A DNA stretch of 64,000 bases from the NCBI RefSeq assembly GCF_014901205.1, contig NZ_JACNMU010000010.1, positions 124,001-188,000 on the forward strand, in the 5' to 3' direction. Both the position numbers and the translations under genes were made by a program. A model generated the notes under the pieces. The model had not been told where the DNA came from, did not search any database, and was given only the letters and a program-made list of their open reading frames with translations. This document shows, piece after piece, positions 55,623 to 64,000 of this stretch. Position 1 is the stretch's first letter. The number at the start of each line of letters is the position of its first letter. The DNA is from Meridianimarinicoccus sp. MJW13 (GTDB lineage Bacteria > Pseudomonadota > Alphaproteobacteria > Rhodobacterales > Rhodobacteraceae).

Positions 55623-56849
55623 ATGACTGCATTCTACGATGACTGGGAAACCCGCAGCGCCGACGCGCGGGCAGGATCGATCGCCGAATGCCTGCCGGCC
55701 CAGATCGCAGCGGCGCGGGCACTGCCCGGATATGCCGAGAGCCTGGGCGGGGTGGCCGCCGAGGGGATCACCGATCTGGCCGCGCTGGCGCGCCTGCCGG
55801 TGCTGCGCAAGGCGGAACTGGGGGCCGCGCAGAAGGCGGCGCCCCCCTTTGGCGGGCTGGTACCCCATGCGGCATCAGGGTTTGCCCATGTCTTCCAGTC
55901 GCCGGGGCCCCTGTACGAGCCGGGCATGATCAGTCACGACTGGTGGCGGCTGGGCCGGTTCCTGCACGCTTGCGGCATCGGCGCGGGCGACATCGTGCAG
56001 AACTGTTTCGGCTATCATCTGACCCCGGCGGGGATGATCTTCGAAAATGGCGCGCGCGCCGTGGGGGCGGCGGTGATCCCAGCGGGCACCGGCCAGACCG
56101 AATTGCAGGCGCAGGCGGCCCATGACATCGGGGCCACGGCCTATGCCGGAACGCCCGACTACCTGAAGGTGATCCTGGACAAGGCCGACGAGATGGGGCT
56201 GGCCCTGAAGATCACCAAGGCAGCGGTATCGGGCGGCGCATTGTTTCCGGCCTTGCGGCAGGAGTACGCGGATCGCGGCATCACATGCCTGCAATGCTAT
56301 GCCACTGCCGATCTGGGCAACATCGCGTATGAATCGCCGGCCATGGAAGGGCTGATCGTGGACGAGGGCGTGCTGGTCGAGATCGTCACCCCCGGCACCG
56401 GCGATCCGGTGCCCGAGGGTGAGGTGGGCGAGGTCGTGGTGACCTCGCTGAACCCCGACTACCCGTTGATCCGCTTTGCCACCGGCGATCTGTCGGCAGT
56501 ATTGCCCGGGGTCTCGGCCTGCGGACGCACCAACCTGCGGATCAAGGGCTGGATGGGGCGTGCCGACCAGACCGCCAAGATCAAGGGCATGTTCGTGCGG
56601 CCCGAGCAGGTGGCCGCCCTTGTGGCCCGCCACCCGGAGGTGGCTCGCGCCCGCGTGACCGTCACCCGCGAAGGCGCTGCGGATGCCATGCTGGTGCAGC
56701 TTGAGACCGATGCCAATGATCCTGCCGCCTATGGCGACTCGGCGGCGGCGGTTCTGAAGCTGAAGGGACGGGTCGAACTGGTGGCGCCGGGTAGCCTGCC
56801 GCGGGACGGCAAGGTGATCGACGATCAGCGCGACTACGACCCCGCCTGA
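55623..56849 (+). CDS. phenylacetate-CoA-ligase-like AMP-binding protein with divergent P-loop
   Basis: A 408-residue protein of the PaaK-like adenylate-forming fold (AVSGGALFPALRQEYADRG, GRADQTAKIKGMFVRPEQV, and PRDGKVIDDQR with the C-terminal catalytic-type Lys). Where PaaK has the P-loop SSGTTGxP, this protein reads FQSPGPLYEP at 91-100. It may use a different phosphate-binding mode or have lost adenylation. It starts 13 bases after the GDCCVxC gene and ends the cluster. Confidence 0.83.
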   Translation: MTAFYDDWETRSADARAGSIAECLPAQIAAARALPGYAESLGGVAAEGITDLAALARLPVLRKAELGAAQKAAPPFGGLVPHAASGFAHVFQSPGPLYEPGMISHDWWRLGRFLHACGIGAGDIVQNCFGYHLTPAGMIFENGARAVGAAVIPAGTGQTELQAQAAHDIGATAYAGTPDYLKVILDKADEMGLALKITKAAVSGGALFPALRQEYADRGITCLQCYATADLGNIAYESPAMEGLIVDEGVLVEIVTPGTGDPVPEGEVGEVVVTSLNPDYPLIRFATGDLSAVLPGVSACGRTNLRIKGWMGRADQTAKIKGMFVRPEQVAALVARHPEVARARVTVTREGAADAMLVQLETDANDPAAYGDSAAAVLKLKGRVELVAPGSLPRDGKVIDDQRDYDPA

Positions 56850-56862
56850 GTTGGGGCAAGAC

Positions 56863-56892
56863 ACAAAAAAAGCCGCCCGAGGGCGGCTTTCG
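56863..56892. terminator. bidirectional terminator, strongest for rpmJ
   Basis: AAAGCCGCC and GGCGGCTTT pair around a short CGAG loop. On the minus strand it is followed by TTTTTTTGTG, so it ends rpmJ transcripts; on the plus strand by TTTCGTC, ending the Liv/ligase cluster. Confidence 0.85.
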
Positions 56893-56913
56893 TCGTGTTC
56901 AGGTGCCCGGCAA

Positions 56914-57039
56914 TCAGCCCTGGCGTGCCTTGAACCGTTTCTGGGTCTTGTTGATCACATAGACCCGGCCCTTGCGGCGCACAACACGGCAATCGCGGTG
57001 ACGCTGCTTGAGCGAGCGAAGCGAGTTTCTGACCTTCAT
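56914..57039 (-). CDS. rpmJ: 50S ribosomal protein L36
   Basis: A 41-residue L36: [20 protein letters not shown] then [20 protein letters not shown]. It has one Cys in place of the CxxC...H zinc set, so it is the zinc-independent (C-) form typical of alphaproteobacteria. GGAGAGGACC lies directly before the ATG at 57039. Confidence 0.96.
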   Translation of the reverse strand: MKVRNSLRSLKQRHRDCRVVRRKGRVYVINKTQKRFKARQG

Positions 57040-57109
57040 GGTCCTCTCCTATCCGTCGCGGCGCGTCCTTGCGCCTGTTGAACCTGACCTTGCCTGCGCA
57101 AGGAATGAA

Positions 57110-57184
57110 TGGTGGGCGATACTGGGATCGAACCAGTGACCCCTTCGATGTCAACGAAGTGCTCTACCGCTGAGCTAATCACCC
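57110..57184 (-). tRNA. tRNA-Val (anticodon GAC)
   Basis: On the minus strand a full cloverleaf: acceptor GGGTGAT pairs with ATCGCCC (one G-U), D-arm AGCTCAGCGGTAGAGC, anticodon arm CTTCG-TTGACAT-CGAAG with anticodon GAC, T-arm with GGTTCGATCC, and encoded CCA end. Single-copy, between rpmJ and the amidohydrolase-like gene. Confidence 0.97.
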
Positions 57185-57238
57185 CTTCCCGCAGCTTCCA
57201 TTGCGTCTGAAACGCCCCTTCCGCGCGGTGGTGCAGGG

Positions 57239-57267
57239 TCTATAGAAGGAGTCGGCGGAGGGTTCAA
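57239..57267 (-). promoter_or_regulatory. promoter of tRNA-Val
   Basis: Minus strand TTGAAC (57262-57267), a 17-base spacer and TATAGA (57239-57244), placing the transcription start about 48 bases before the tRNA. A housekeeping-type promoter by pattern. Confidence 0.6.
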
Positions 57268-57314
57268 GGGGTATTGGAGGCTAAAAAAAATCGGCTATAT
57301 GAGTGGGTCAAGAG

Positions 57315-58175
57315 ATGCGAGTGCCTGTGCCCTACGACCTGATTATTCCCGATCCGGTGACCACTGCGGTGGTCTTTGCCTCGCCGCACAGCGGACGGGC
57401 CTATTCCGGGGCATTCCGGCGGCGGTCGGTGCTGAAGGGCAATGCGCTGCGGTCGTCGGAAGATGCCTATGTGGATCAGTTGATCGCGGCGGCACCCGAG
57501 ATGGGGGCGCCTCTGCTGACGGCCCGCACCCCGCGTGCCTATGTGGATTTGAACCGCAGCATGGACGAGCTTGATTCGGCGGTGATCGAAGGGGTGCGGC
57601 GTCTGGCGCACAACCCGCGGGTCAGCTCCGGGCTGGGAGTGATTCCACGGGTGGTGGCGCAGGGCCAGGCGATCTATTCCGGCAAGCTGTCGATGGTCGA
57701 GGCGCAGACCCGGCTGGATCGGCACTGGCGGCCCTATCACGCGGCGCTGGCCGAATTGATGCGGGAGCAGACGGCGCGCTTCGGCAAGGCGATCCTGATC
57801 GACTGTCATTCGATGCCGCATGAGGCGATCACCACCGCCTCGGCGCGGCGGGTGGCGCCGCAGATCGTGCTGGGCGATCGGTTCGGGGCGGCGGCGGATG
57901 AGGACTTCGTGGATCGTCTGGAAAGCGCCTTTGTCGCCGAAGGGCTGCGGGTGGCGCGCAATGCGCCCTTCGCCGGGGCCTTCATTTCGCAGCGCTATGG
58001 CCGGCCGGCCTATGGCCAGCACGTGGTGCAGGTCGAGATCGACCGGGCGCTGTACATGGACGAGACACGAATGGTGCGCAGCAGCGGTTTTGCCGAGACC
58101 CGCCGGATCCTGACCCGCGTCATGGCCGAGGTTGTCAAATACGGCGCGCCCAAGGTGCCGTTGGCGGCAGAGTAG
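57315..58175 (+). CDS. N-formylglutamate amidohydrolase family protein
   Basis: A 286-residue protein (from the ATG at 57315) with FASPHSGRAYSG and LLIDCHSMP-like metal and substrate motifs (here AILIDCHSMPHEA), ARTPRAYVDLNR and YGRPAYGQHVVQVEIDR. The HutG-type family hydrolyses N-formylglutamate in histidine breakdown, but no hut genes are nearby. Start uncertain: GTG 57303 or GTG 57321 are alternatives (AAGAG sits 6 bases before the latter). Confidence 0.87.
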   Translation: MRVPVPYDLIIPDPVTTAVVFASPHSGRAYSGAFRRRSVLKGNALRSSEDAYVDQLIAAAPEMGAPLLTARTPRAYVDLNRSMDELDSAVIEGVRRLAHNPRVSSGLGVIPRVVAQGQAIYSGKLSMVEAQTRLDRHWRPYHAALAELMREQTARFGKAILIDCHSMPHEAITTASARRVAPQIVLGDRFGAAADEDFVDRLESAFVAEGLRVARNAPFAGAFISQRYGRPAYGQHVVQVEIDRALYMDETRMVRSSGFAETRRILTRVMAEVVKYGAPKVPLAAE

Positions 58176-58179
58176 CCGC

Positions 58180-58818
58180 TTACTCCGGGTAGCGGATGCC
58201 GCGAAAGGCCGGGAAATCTGCATAGAGCGTCTGACGGGCGGTGCGGTCCAGCGGCGGTTCTGCGCCGGGCCGCAGCAGCAGGCCGCGCGGCGGGATGAAC
58301 GACGCGATGCGGCCTTCGCGGTCTTCGCGCCATGTCAGGTTGAAAGCCGCCAGCCGGGGAAAGAACTGGATTGCCGAATAGGGCAGGTGGTCGTGCAGCC
58401 ACCACGCCAGATGCCGCCAGTCGCGCCCCTGTTCATAGCGGTCGGCGAACCACGGGATCACGATGCAGGCGCAGGCGCCCATGCGGCCCCGGCCATCGCG
58501 CCGGTCCCAGATGTGGTTGGCCGCGCTGGCGGCGTTGCGGGCGCAGTTCAGCCCCTTTGCATTTCCAAAGGCGTTCAGATCGGCACCACGCAGGGCGGAA
58601 CGGACATGCAGCGGCCCGAAGGTTTCGACCAGCGGATCCAGCAGATCGGTGCACAGCCGGGTTCCGGTGGCAATGGCAAGCTCGGGATCGTCGGGCAGGT
58701 TGGGGCGCAGGTGAATCGCGGCGATCTCGGAATACAGGAAATCGCGCATGAAAAAATGCCGCGACAACCGTGTGCGCCCGAAGGTTTCCAGTGACGTGAC
58801 GCTGCCGATCCTGCGCAT
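58180..58818 (-). CDS. conserved protein of unknown function
   Basis: A 212-residue protein starting MRRIGSVTSLETFGRTRLS, with central NAFGNAKGLNCARNAASAAN, HIWDRRDGRGRMGACACIVI and HDHLPYSAIQFFPRLAAFNL. Conserved His/Asp/Cys positions (HxWDxRD, HDHLPYS) suggest a metal- or hydrolase-type fold, with a faint resemblance to M15 peptidases, but I cannot assign a family. It converges with the amidohydrolase-like gene (4-base gap) and ends 9 bases before the dinB stop in dinB's direction. Confidence 0.75.
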   Translation of the reverse strand: MRRIGSVTSLETFGRTRLSRHFFMRDFLYSEIAAIHLRPNLPDDPELAIATGTRLCTDLLDPLVETFGPLHVRSALRGADLNAFGNAKGLNCARNAASAANHIWDRRDGRGRMGACACIVIPWFADRYEQGRDWRHLAWWLHDHLPYSAIQFFPRLAAFNLTWREDREGRIASFIPPRGLLLRPGAEPPLDRTARQTLYADFPAFRGIRYPE

Positions 58819-58827
58819 GGGGTCAGC

Positions 58828-60084
58828 CTAGCGCAGGGCGCGGCCCTTGACGATAGCCTGCGGGCCAAAGCGTTTGCGGATGGCATCGGCGGCACGTTCG
58901 GCCTTTTCGCGGCGCGCGGCGTCCGGGTCCAGCAGGTCGGCGGTGGCCCCGGCCTGATCGGCGGGCACCAGATCGCTCAGGCCGACGCCGATCAGGCGGA
59001 ACGGTCCGGCATCCCCGGCCCGGTCGTACAGCGCGCGGGCGTGGCGATACAGCGTGTCGGCCAGTTGCGTTGGTGCGCGCAGGGATTCGCGGCGGCTGAG
59101 CAGGGCGTGGTTGGCCCGCTTCAGCTTCAGGGTGACGACCCGGCCCGCATACTCCTTGGCCTTGGCGCGGTCGGCCACCTTTTCCGACAGCCGCCACAGG
59201 TGACCATCCAGGACCTCGGGATCGGCGGTGTCCTCGAAAAAGGTGGTTTCGTTGGAGATTGACTTGACCGGACGGCGGGCCGAGATGGAACGTGCATCCT
59301 GCCCGCGCGCCAGATGCCAGAGCCGTTCGCCGAAGCCGCCAAAGCGGGCGTGCAGGTCGCGCCGATCCCAGCGGCGCAGATCCGCGAAGGTGCGGATGCC
59401 GGCCTTATCCAGTGCGGCCTGCGTGGCCTGCCCGACGCCCCAGATCAGCCGCACGGGCTGGTGTTCGAGGAAATCCGCGGTCTCGGCCTTGCCGATCACC
59501 GAGAAACCGCGCGGCTTGTCCAGATCCGATGCCACCTTGGCCAGGAACTTGTTGTGGCTGAGACCGATGGAGCCGGTGATGCCGATCTCGTCCTGCATCC
59601 GCTTCACCAGGCCGGCCAGCACCACCGCCGGCGGCGCGCCGTGCAGTTTCTCGGTGCCGGTGAGGTCGAGAAACGCCTCGTCCAGCGACAGCGGCTCGAC
59701 CGCCGGGGTCAGTGCCTCCATCATGTCGCGGATCTGGCGGCTGACGCGGGCATAGGTGGCCATGTCGCCGCGCACCACCACCGCCTCGGGGCAAAGCTTC
59801 AGAGCCTGGAACATCGGCATGGCCGAACGCACGCCCTTGATCCGGGCGATATAGCAGGCGGTGGAAACCACGCCGCGCTTGCCGCCGCCGATGATGACCG
59901 GCTTGTCGCGCAGATCCGGGTTGTCGCGTTTCTCGACGCTGGCATAGAAGGCGTCGCAGTCCATATGCGCCACCGAGAGCGAGAACAGCTCGGGGTGCGA
60001 CAGCATTCGGGGCGATCCACAGGTCGGGCAGCGCAGGGGCGCGCCGGGGGAGGTCGCCAGGCAATCTCGGCACAGGCAGGGCAT
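58828..60084 (-). CDS. dinB: DNA polymerase IV (DinB)
   Basis: A 418-residue Y-family translesion polymerase with AHMDCDAFYASVE (catalytic Asp and steric-gate region), VVSTACYIARIKGVRSAM and SLDEAFLDLTGTE. An N-terminal extension has a zinc-ribbon-like CLCRDC...CPTC (residues 3-22), typical of alphaproteobacterial DinB but not of E. coli. I see no GAAC-N7-GAAC LexA site in the upstream gap. Confidence 0.93.
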   Translation of the reverse strand: MPCLCRDCLATSPGAPLRCPTCGSPRMLSHPELFSLSVAHMDCDAFYASVEKRDNPDLRDKPVIIGGGKRGVVSTACYIARIKGVRSAMPMFQALKLCPEAVVVRGDMATYARVSRQIRDMMEALTPAVEPLSLDEAFLDLTGTEKLHGAPPAVVLAGLVKRMQDEIGITGSIGLSHNKFLAKVASDLDKPRGFSVIGKAETADFLEHQPVRLIWGVGQATQAALDKAGIRTFADLRRWDRRDLHARFGGFGERLWHLARGQDARSISARRPVKSISNETTFFEDTADPEVLDGHLWRLSEKVADRAKAKEYAGRVVTLKLKRANHALLSRRESLRAPTQLADTLYRHARALYDRAGDAGPFRLIGVGLSDLVPADQAGATADLLDPDAARREKAERAADAIRKRFGPQAIVKGRALR

Positions 60085-60424
60085 GGGGCAGGCTTAGGCG
60101 GTTGGCCCGCGCCGGGCAAGCGGTGTGCGACGAACGAGAGCCGGGGGCGTTAACCTAAGGGCAAGAATTCCAGACCTTGAAGCGCAAGTTCGCTTGACCC
60201 AAAACTGCCGGTCGCGGCATGATCTCCATGGGCCGTGCCGGAAGGTGCGGCTCACGAATGTCAGAGGCCGGAGATCGGGCCGGGTCCCGCGCAAGCTTCT
60301 GATATCAAAACCATATATCTCAGGTACAGAATTGGTCGTTCGGGCCGCTGGACGGTGCATGCCCCTGTCATTGCGCGGTGCCTGTGGCGCGATCACGACG
60401 TGAGTATTTTCGCCAAAAAGAAAC
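60085..60424. other. 340-base gap between dinB and pyrF
   Basis: No gene is supported. It contains a short AT-richer patch (about 60301-60335) that could hold a dinB promoter and, at its pyrF end, a copy of the dispersed repeat core (60400-60423). Open frames here lack recognisable homology. Confidence 0.55.
60400..60423 (+). repeat. dispersed repeat core, copy 5
   Basis: GTGAGTATTTTCGCCAAAAA plus GAAA, directly abutting the pyrF stop codon. It differs from the purH and 54.5 kb copies at four positions, three at third positions of the purH-phase codons and one at its first base (GTG for ATG). Confidence 0.6.
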
Positions 60425-61120
60425 TCAGAGCGCGGCGAGTTCGGCCTGGATCGCCTGCGCTGCGGCGCGGGGGCTGTCGGCGGTCCAGATCGGGCGGCCC
60501 ACCACGATGTGATCGGCGCCGTCGGTGATGGCGCTTGCCGGGGTGGCCACGCGTTTCTGATCGCCAAGCGCGCTGCCGGTGGGGCGCACGCCGGGGGTGA
60601 CAATGAGTTTTCCAGAGGCTTCCGGCAGGGCGCGGATCAGGGCGGCCTCCTGCGGGGAGGCGATGACGCCATGGGCTCCGGCGGCGAGGGCGCGGGCGGC
60701 GCGTTCGGTGACGAGGTCGGGGATATCGCCTGATTGGATCATGCAGGCATCTAGGTCGCCGCGGTCGAGCGAGGTCAGGATGGTGACCGCGAGGATTTTC
60801 AGGTTGGATCCGGCCGCCCCTTCGCAAGCTGCGCGCACCACATGCGGATCGCCGTGCACGGTGAGGAAGTCGAGATCGAATTGCGCCAGACCGCGCACCG
60901 CGTTTTCCACCGTGGCGCCGATGTCGAACAGCTTCATGTCGAGAAAGATGCGCTTGCCGTGATCCTGTTTCAGCTCGTTGGCCAGGGCCAGTCCGCCGCC
61001 TGTCAGCATCCCCAGCCCGATCTTGTAGAAGCAGGCGGCATCGCCGATCTTCTGGGCCAGTTGCAGCCCGGACAGGGCGTTGGGAACGTCGAGGGCGACA
61101 ATGAGGCGGTCATCGGTCAT
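60425..61120 (-). CDS. pyrF: orotidine-5'-phosphate decarboxylase
   Basis: A 231-residue TIM-barrel enzyme making UMP. It has IVALDVPNALSG, the catalytic cluster FLDMKLFDIGATVENAV with its Lys and Asp, and the phosphate-binding VTPGVRPTGSALGDQKR. Start ATG at 61120. Divergent from clpB, with 190 bases between. Confidence 0.96.
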   Translation of the reverse strand: MTDDRLIVALDVPNALSGLQLAQKIGDAACFYKIGLGMLTGGGLALANELKQDHGKRIFLDMKLFDIGATVENAVRGLAQFDLDFLTVHGDPHVVRAACEGAAGSNLKILAVTILTSLDRGDLDACMIQSGDIPDLVTERAARALAAGAHGVIASPQEAALIRALPEASGKLIVTPGVRPTGSALGDQKRVATPASAITDGADHIVVGRPIWTADSPRAAAQAIQAELAAL

Positions 61121-61205
61121 GGCGGGCTCCGGTGGTTTTCGGCGGTGATGGGACCGGGCAGGGCCAAGGTCAAGGCCCGGAACACCGGGAAAATGCGCGC
61201 GGACC

Positions 61206-61235
61206 CTTGAGCCGCGCGCCGACAATTCCCAAATT
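61206..61235 (+). promoter_or_regulatory. putative heat-shock (RpoH) promoter of clpB
   Basis: CTTGAG (61206-61211), a 16-base spacer, then CCCAAATT (61228-61235), resembling RpoH-type CTTGAA/CCCCATNT elements. It lies about 75 bases before the clpB ATG. Confidence 0.55.
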
Positions 61236-61310
61236 CAACGTGAGGCCCGACAGATCCCGTGCCGCCAAGCCGGGCGGGATTGCCAAGGGTGCTGAGAAAA
61301 GGAGAACACC

Positions 61311-63926
61311 ATGAACCTTGAAAAGTTCACGGAGCGGTCGCGCGGCTTTCTGCAAGCGGCCCAGACGATTGCGATGCGCGAGGGGCATCAGAAACTTTCC
61401 CCCGAACATGTCCTGAAAGCCCTGCTGGATGACGAGGAAGGTCTTGCGGCCAACCTGATCAAACGTGCCGGGGGCGCGCCCGAGCGGGTGCGCGAGGCCA
61501 CCGATCTGGCCCTGTCGAAGCTGCCCAAGGTCAGCGGCGATGCGGGGCAGGTCTATATGGATCAGCAGACCGCCAAGGTGCTGGACGAATCCGAGAAGAT
61601 TGCCACCAAGGCCGGCGACAGCTTTGTGGCCGTGGAGCGCATTTTGACCGCGCTGGCGGTGGTGAAATCCAAGGCTAAGGAGGCACTGGATGCCGGGGCG
61701 GTCACCGCCATGGCGCTGAATTCGGCAATCAACGATCTGCGCAAGGGGCGCACGGCGGACAGTGCTTCGGCCGAGGATGGCTATGACGCGCTGAAGAAAT
61801 ACGCGCGGGATCTGACGCAGGCAGCGCGGGACGGCAAGATCGACCCGATCATCGGCCGCGACGAGGAAATCCGGCGCACCATGCAGGTGCTGAGCCGGCG
61901 GACCAAGAACAACCCGGTGCTGATCGGGGAACCCGGCGTCGGTAAAACGGCGATTGCCGAGGGGCTGGCCCTGCGCATCATCGACGGTGACGTGCCCGAG
62001 AGCCTGAAGAACAAGCGGCTGATGGCGCTGGACATGGGATCTTTGATCGCGGGCGCCAAGTATCGCGGTGAGTTCGAGGAGCGTCTGAAGGCGATCCTGA
62101 AGGAGATCGAGGCCGCGGCTGGCGAGATCGTGCTGTTCATCGACGAGATGCACACGCTGGTTGGCGCGGGCAAGGCGGATGGGGCGATGGATGCCAGCAA
62201 CCTGCTGAAACCGGCGCTGGCGCGCGGGGAGCTTCACTGCGTCGGCGCGACCACGCTGGATGAATACCGCAAGCACGTCGAGAAGGACGCGGCCCTGGCC
62301 CGGCGGTTCCAGCCGGTGCTGGTCGAGGAGCCGACGGTGGAAGACACCGTGTCGATCCTGCGCGGCATCAAGGAGAAATACGAGCTGCACCACGGGGTGC
62401 GGATCAGCGACTCGGCCCTTGTGGCGGCGGCAACCCTGTCGCACCGCTATATCACCGACCGTTTCCTGCCGGACAAGGCCATCGACCTGGTCGATGAGGC
62501 CGCCAGCCGGTTGCGGATGGAAGTGGACAGCAAGCCCGAGGAACTGGACGCGCTGGATCGCCAGATCCTGCAGTTGCAGATCGAGGCCGAGGCCCTGAAG
62601 AAGGAAGACGACGCGGCGTCGAAAGACCGGCTGGAAAAGCTGGAAGCCGAGTTGGGCGACCTGATGCAGCGCTCTGCCGAGATGACGGCGCAATGGCAGG
62701 CCGAACGCGACAAGCTGGCCCAGGCCCGTGACATCAAGGAAAAGCTGGACCATGCCCGTGCCGAGCTGGATCAGGCCAAGCGCGAAGGCAACCTGGCCCG
62801 CGCCGGGGAGCTGTCCTATGGCGTGATCCCGGATCTGGAAAAGAGGCTGGCCTCTGCCGAGGAAGCCGAAAGCGACGTGATGGTCGAAGAGGCCGTGCGC
62901 CCTGAGCAGATCGCCGGTGTGGTGGAACGCTGGACCGGGATTCCGACCTCGAAGATGCTGGAAGGCGAGCGCGAGAAGTTGCTGCGCATGGAAGAGGAAC
63001 TGGGCAAGCGGGTGATCGGCCAGCGCACGGCGGTGACCGCCGTGTCGAACGCCGTGCGCCGCGCGCGGGCGGGTCTGAACGACGAGAACCGGCCGCTGGG
63101 CTCGTTCCTGTTCCTCGGGCCGACCGGTGTCGGCAAGACCGAGCTGACCAAGGCCGTGGCCGAGTACCTGTTCGACGACGACAACGCCATGGTGCGCATC
63201 GACATGAGCGAGTTCATGGAGAAGCACGCGGTTGCCCGCCTGATCGGCGCGCCTCCGGGCTATGTCGGATATGACGAGGGCGGGGTTCTGACCGAAGCCG
63301 TGCGGCGGCGTCCGTACCAGGTGGTGCTGTTCGACGAGGTCGAGAAGGCGCATCCGGATGTGTTCAACGTGCTATTGCAGGTTCTGGATGACGGCGTGCT
63401 GACCGATGGTCAGGGCCGCACTGTGGACTTCAAGCAGACGTTGATCGTGCTGACGTCGAACCTGGGGTCGCAGGCGCTGAGCCAGCTGCCCGATGGGGCT
63501 GATGCAGCGCAGGCCAAGCGCGACGTGATGGATGCGGTGCGGGCACACTTCCGGCCCGAGTTCCTGAACCGTCTGGACGAGACGATCATCTTCGATCGCC
63601 TGAACCGCGAGGACATGGATGGCATCGTCGATATCCAGCTGTCGCGCCTGGAGAAACGTCTGGCGGCCCGCAAGCTGTCGGTCGAACTGGATGAGCCAGC
63701 GCACAAGTGGCTGGCCGACGAAGGCTATGATCCGGTGTTCGGGGCGCGTCCGCTGAAGCGCGTGATCCAGCGCGCCTTGCAGGATCAGTTGGCCGAGATG
63801 ATCCTGGCCGGGGATGTGAAGGACGGCGACGTCATCACGGTTTCAGCCGGGGCCGACGGGTTGATCGTGGGCGACCGGATCAGCGCGTCGCAGCGGCCCA
63901 AGCCCGAGGATGCGGTGGTGCACTAG
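61311..63926 (+). CDS. clpB: ATP-dependent disaggregase ClpB
   Basis: An 871-residue Hsp100 protein. A Clp N domain (about 1-145) is followed by AAA-1 with Walker A GEPGVGKT near 206, the coiled-coil middle domain (about 405-530, rich in Glu/Lys/Leu) and AAA-2 with Walker A GPTGVGKT near 604. It rescues aggregated proteins with DnaK. AAAGGAGAACACC precedes the ATG at 61311. Confidence 0.98.
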   Translation: MNLEKFTERSRGFLQAAQTIAMREGHQKLSPEHVLKALLDDEEGLAANLIKRAGGAPERVREATDLALSKLPKVSGDAGQVYMDQQTAKVLDESEKIATKAGDSFVAVERILTALAVVKSKAKEALDAGAVTAMALNSAINDLRKGRTADSASAEDGYDALKKYARDLTQAARDGKIDPIIGRDEEIRRTMQVLSRRTKNNPVLIGEPGVGKTAIAEGLALRIIDGDVPESLKNKRLMALDMGSLIAGAKYRGEFEERLKAILKEIEAAAGEIVLFIDEMHTLVGAGKADGAMDASNLLKPALARGELHCVGATTLDEYRKHVEKDAALARRFQPVLVEEPTVEDTVSILRGIKEKYELHHGVRISDSALVAAATLSHRYITDRFLPDKAIDLVDEAASRLRMEVDSKPEELDALDRQILQLQIEAEALKKEDDAASKDRLEKLEAELGDLMQRSAEMTAQWQAERDKLAQARDIKEKLDHARAELDQAKREGNLARAGELSYGVIPDLEKRLASAEEAESDVMVEEAVRPEQIAGVVERWTGIPTSKMLEGEREKLLRMEEELGKRVIGQRTAVTAVSNAVRRARAGLNDENRPLGSFLFLGPTGVGKTELTKAVAEYLFDDDNAMVRIDMSEFMEKHAVARLIGAPPGYVGYDEGGVLTEAVRRRPYQVVLFDEVEKAHPDVFNVLLQVLDDGVLTDGQGRTVDFKQTLIVLTSNLGSQALSQLPDGADAAQAKRDVMDAVRAHFRPEFLNRLDETIIFDRLNREDMDGIVDIQLSRLEKRLAARKLSVELDEPAHKWLADEGYDPVFGARPLKRVIQRALQDQLAEMILAGDVKDGDVITVSAGADGLIVGDRISASQRPKPEDAVVH

Positions 63927-63947
63927 TCCCCCCGCAACTGGAAATAT

Positions 63948-63976
63948 GGGGCGGCCTCTTCGGGGCCGCCCCTTTT
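63948..63976 (+). terminator. clpB terminator
   Basis: GGGGCGGCC (63948-63956) pairs with GGCCGCCCC (63964-63972) over a 7-base loop and is followed by TTTT, about 20 bases after the clpB stop. Intrinsic terminator. Confidence 0.88.
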
Positions 63977-64000
63977 CGTATCAGCCTTCGGGAATGATCA

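Noticed and set aside
57303-58175. Histidine-utilisation (hut) operon
   Set aside because: Only the HutG-like family member is present; no hutH, hutU, hutI or hutF nearby.
1-64000. CRISPR array, prophage, insertion sequence or integrated island
   Set aside because: No regularly spaced repeats, transposase, integrase or phage structural genes; base composition and gene content look uniform and chromosomal.

Overview
The window is GC-rich, densely coded bacterial chromosome from an alphaproteobacterium of the order Rhodobacterales (Roseobacter/Rhodobacter group). The evidence is the local gene orders ftsK-lolA, rpsO-pnp, rbfA-truB and rsmB-heparinase-purH-lspA, the ECF11-type rpoE-chrR pair facing a five-gene stress operon as in Rhodobacter sphaeroides, and small lineage families such as DUF1127, DUF1643, DUF1674, DUF3035, DUF3775 and DUF3833. 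I see no prophage, insertion sequence, CRISPR array, rRNA or plasmid functions. The species cannot be named from the sequence.

Layout. 0-10 kb: end of a lipid acyltransferase, exonuclease III, a thioredoxin/TPR chaperone, a Lon-N-domain protein with a Trm112-like partner, a ubiquinone-type hydroxylase, a PLP aminotransferase, ftsK, lolA and a lytic transglycosylase. 10-20 kb: hspQ, gamma-glutamyltransferase, a STAS/anti-sigma-kinase pair, a thiolase, free methionine sulfoxide reductase, an RluA-type pseudouridine synthase, peroxiredoxin, a family 25 glycosyltransferase, and rpsO-pnp. 20-36.8 kb: DUF1643 and DUF2189 proteins, rbfA-truB, dapB, DUF1674 (SDHAF4-like), rsmB, a heparinase-like protein, purH, lspA, a lipoprotein, two M16 peptidases, mutL and rmuC.

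36.8-43.8 kb is a singlet-oxygen/membrane-stress locus: an AEC transporter, chrR and rpoE on the minus strand, facing an overlapping operon for a flavin oxidoreductase, DUF1365, a GPH-type transporter, DUF3833 and a short-chain dehydrogenase. Promoters of the sigma-E type (TGATCC-like, 18-base spacer, CTAA-containing -10) can be read in both directions between them. This ChrR lacks the two cysteines that hold zinc in the characterised homologue.

43.8-56.9 kb is metabolic and transport DNA: DUF3775, a formate dehydrogenase alpha subunit without its usual partner genes, a small membrane protein, then a long co-oriented cluster with an acyl-CoA synthetase, a complete branched-chain-amino-acid-type (Liv) ABC transporter, two small proteins and a second acyl-CoA ligase-like protein with a divergent P-loop. 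It looks like an uptake-and-CoA-activation module for an unidentified acid. 56.9-64 kb: rpmJ, tRNA-Val(GAC), an N-formylglutamate amidohydrolase-like protein, a conserved unknown, dinB, pyrF and clpB with a heat-shock-type promoter.

A short dispersed repeat (core GAGTATTTTNGNCAAGAA) occurs between genes at 3.1, 8.7, 24.8, 54.5 and 60.4 kb. The same string lies inside the purH reading frame.
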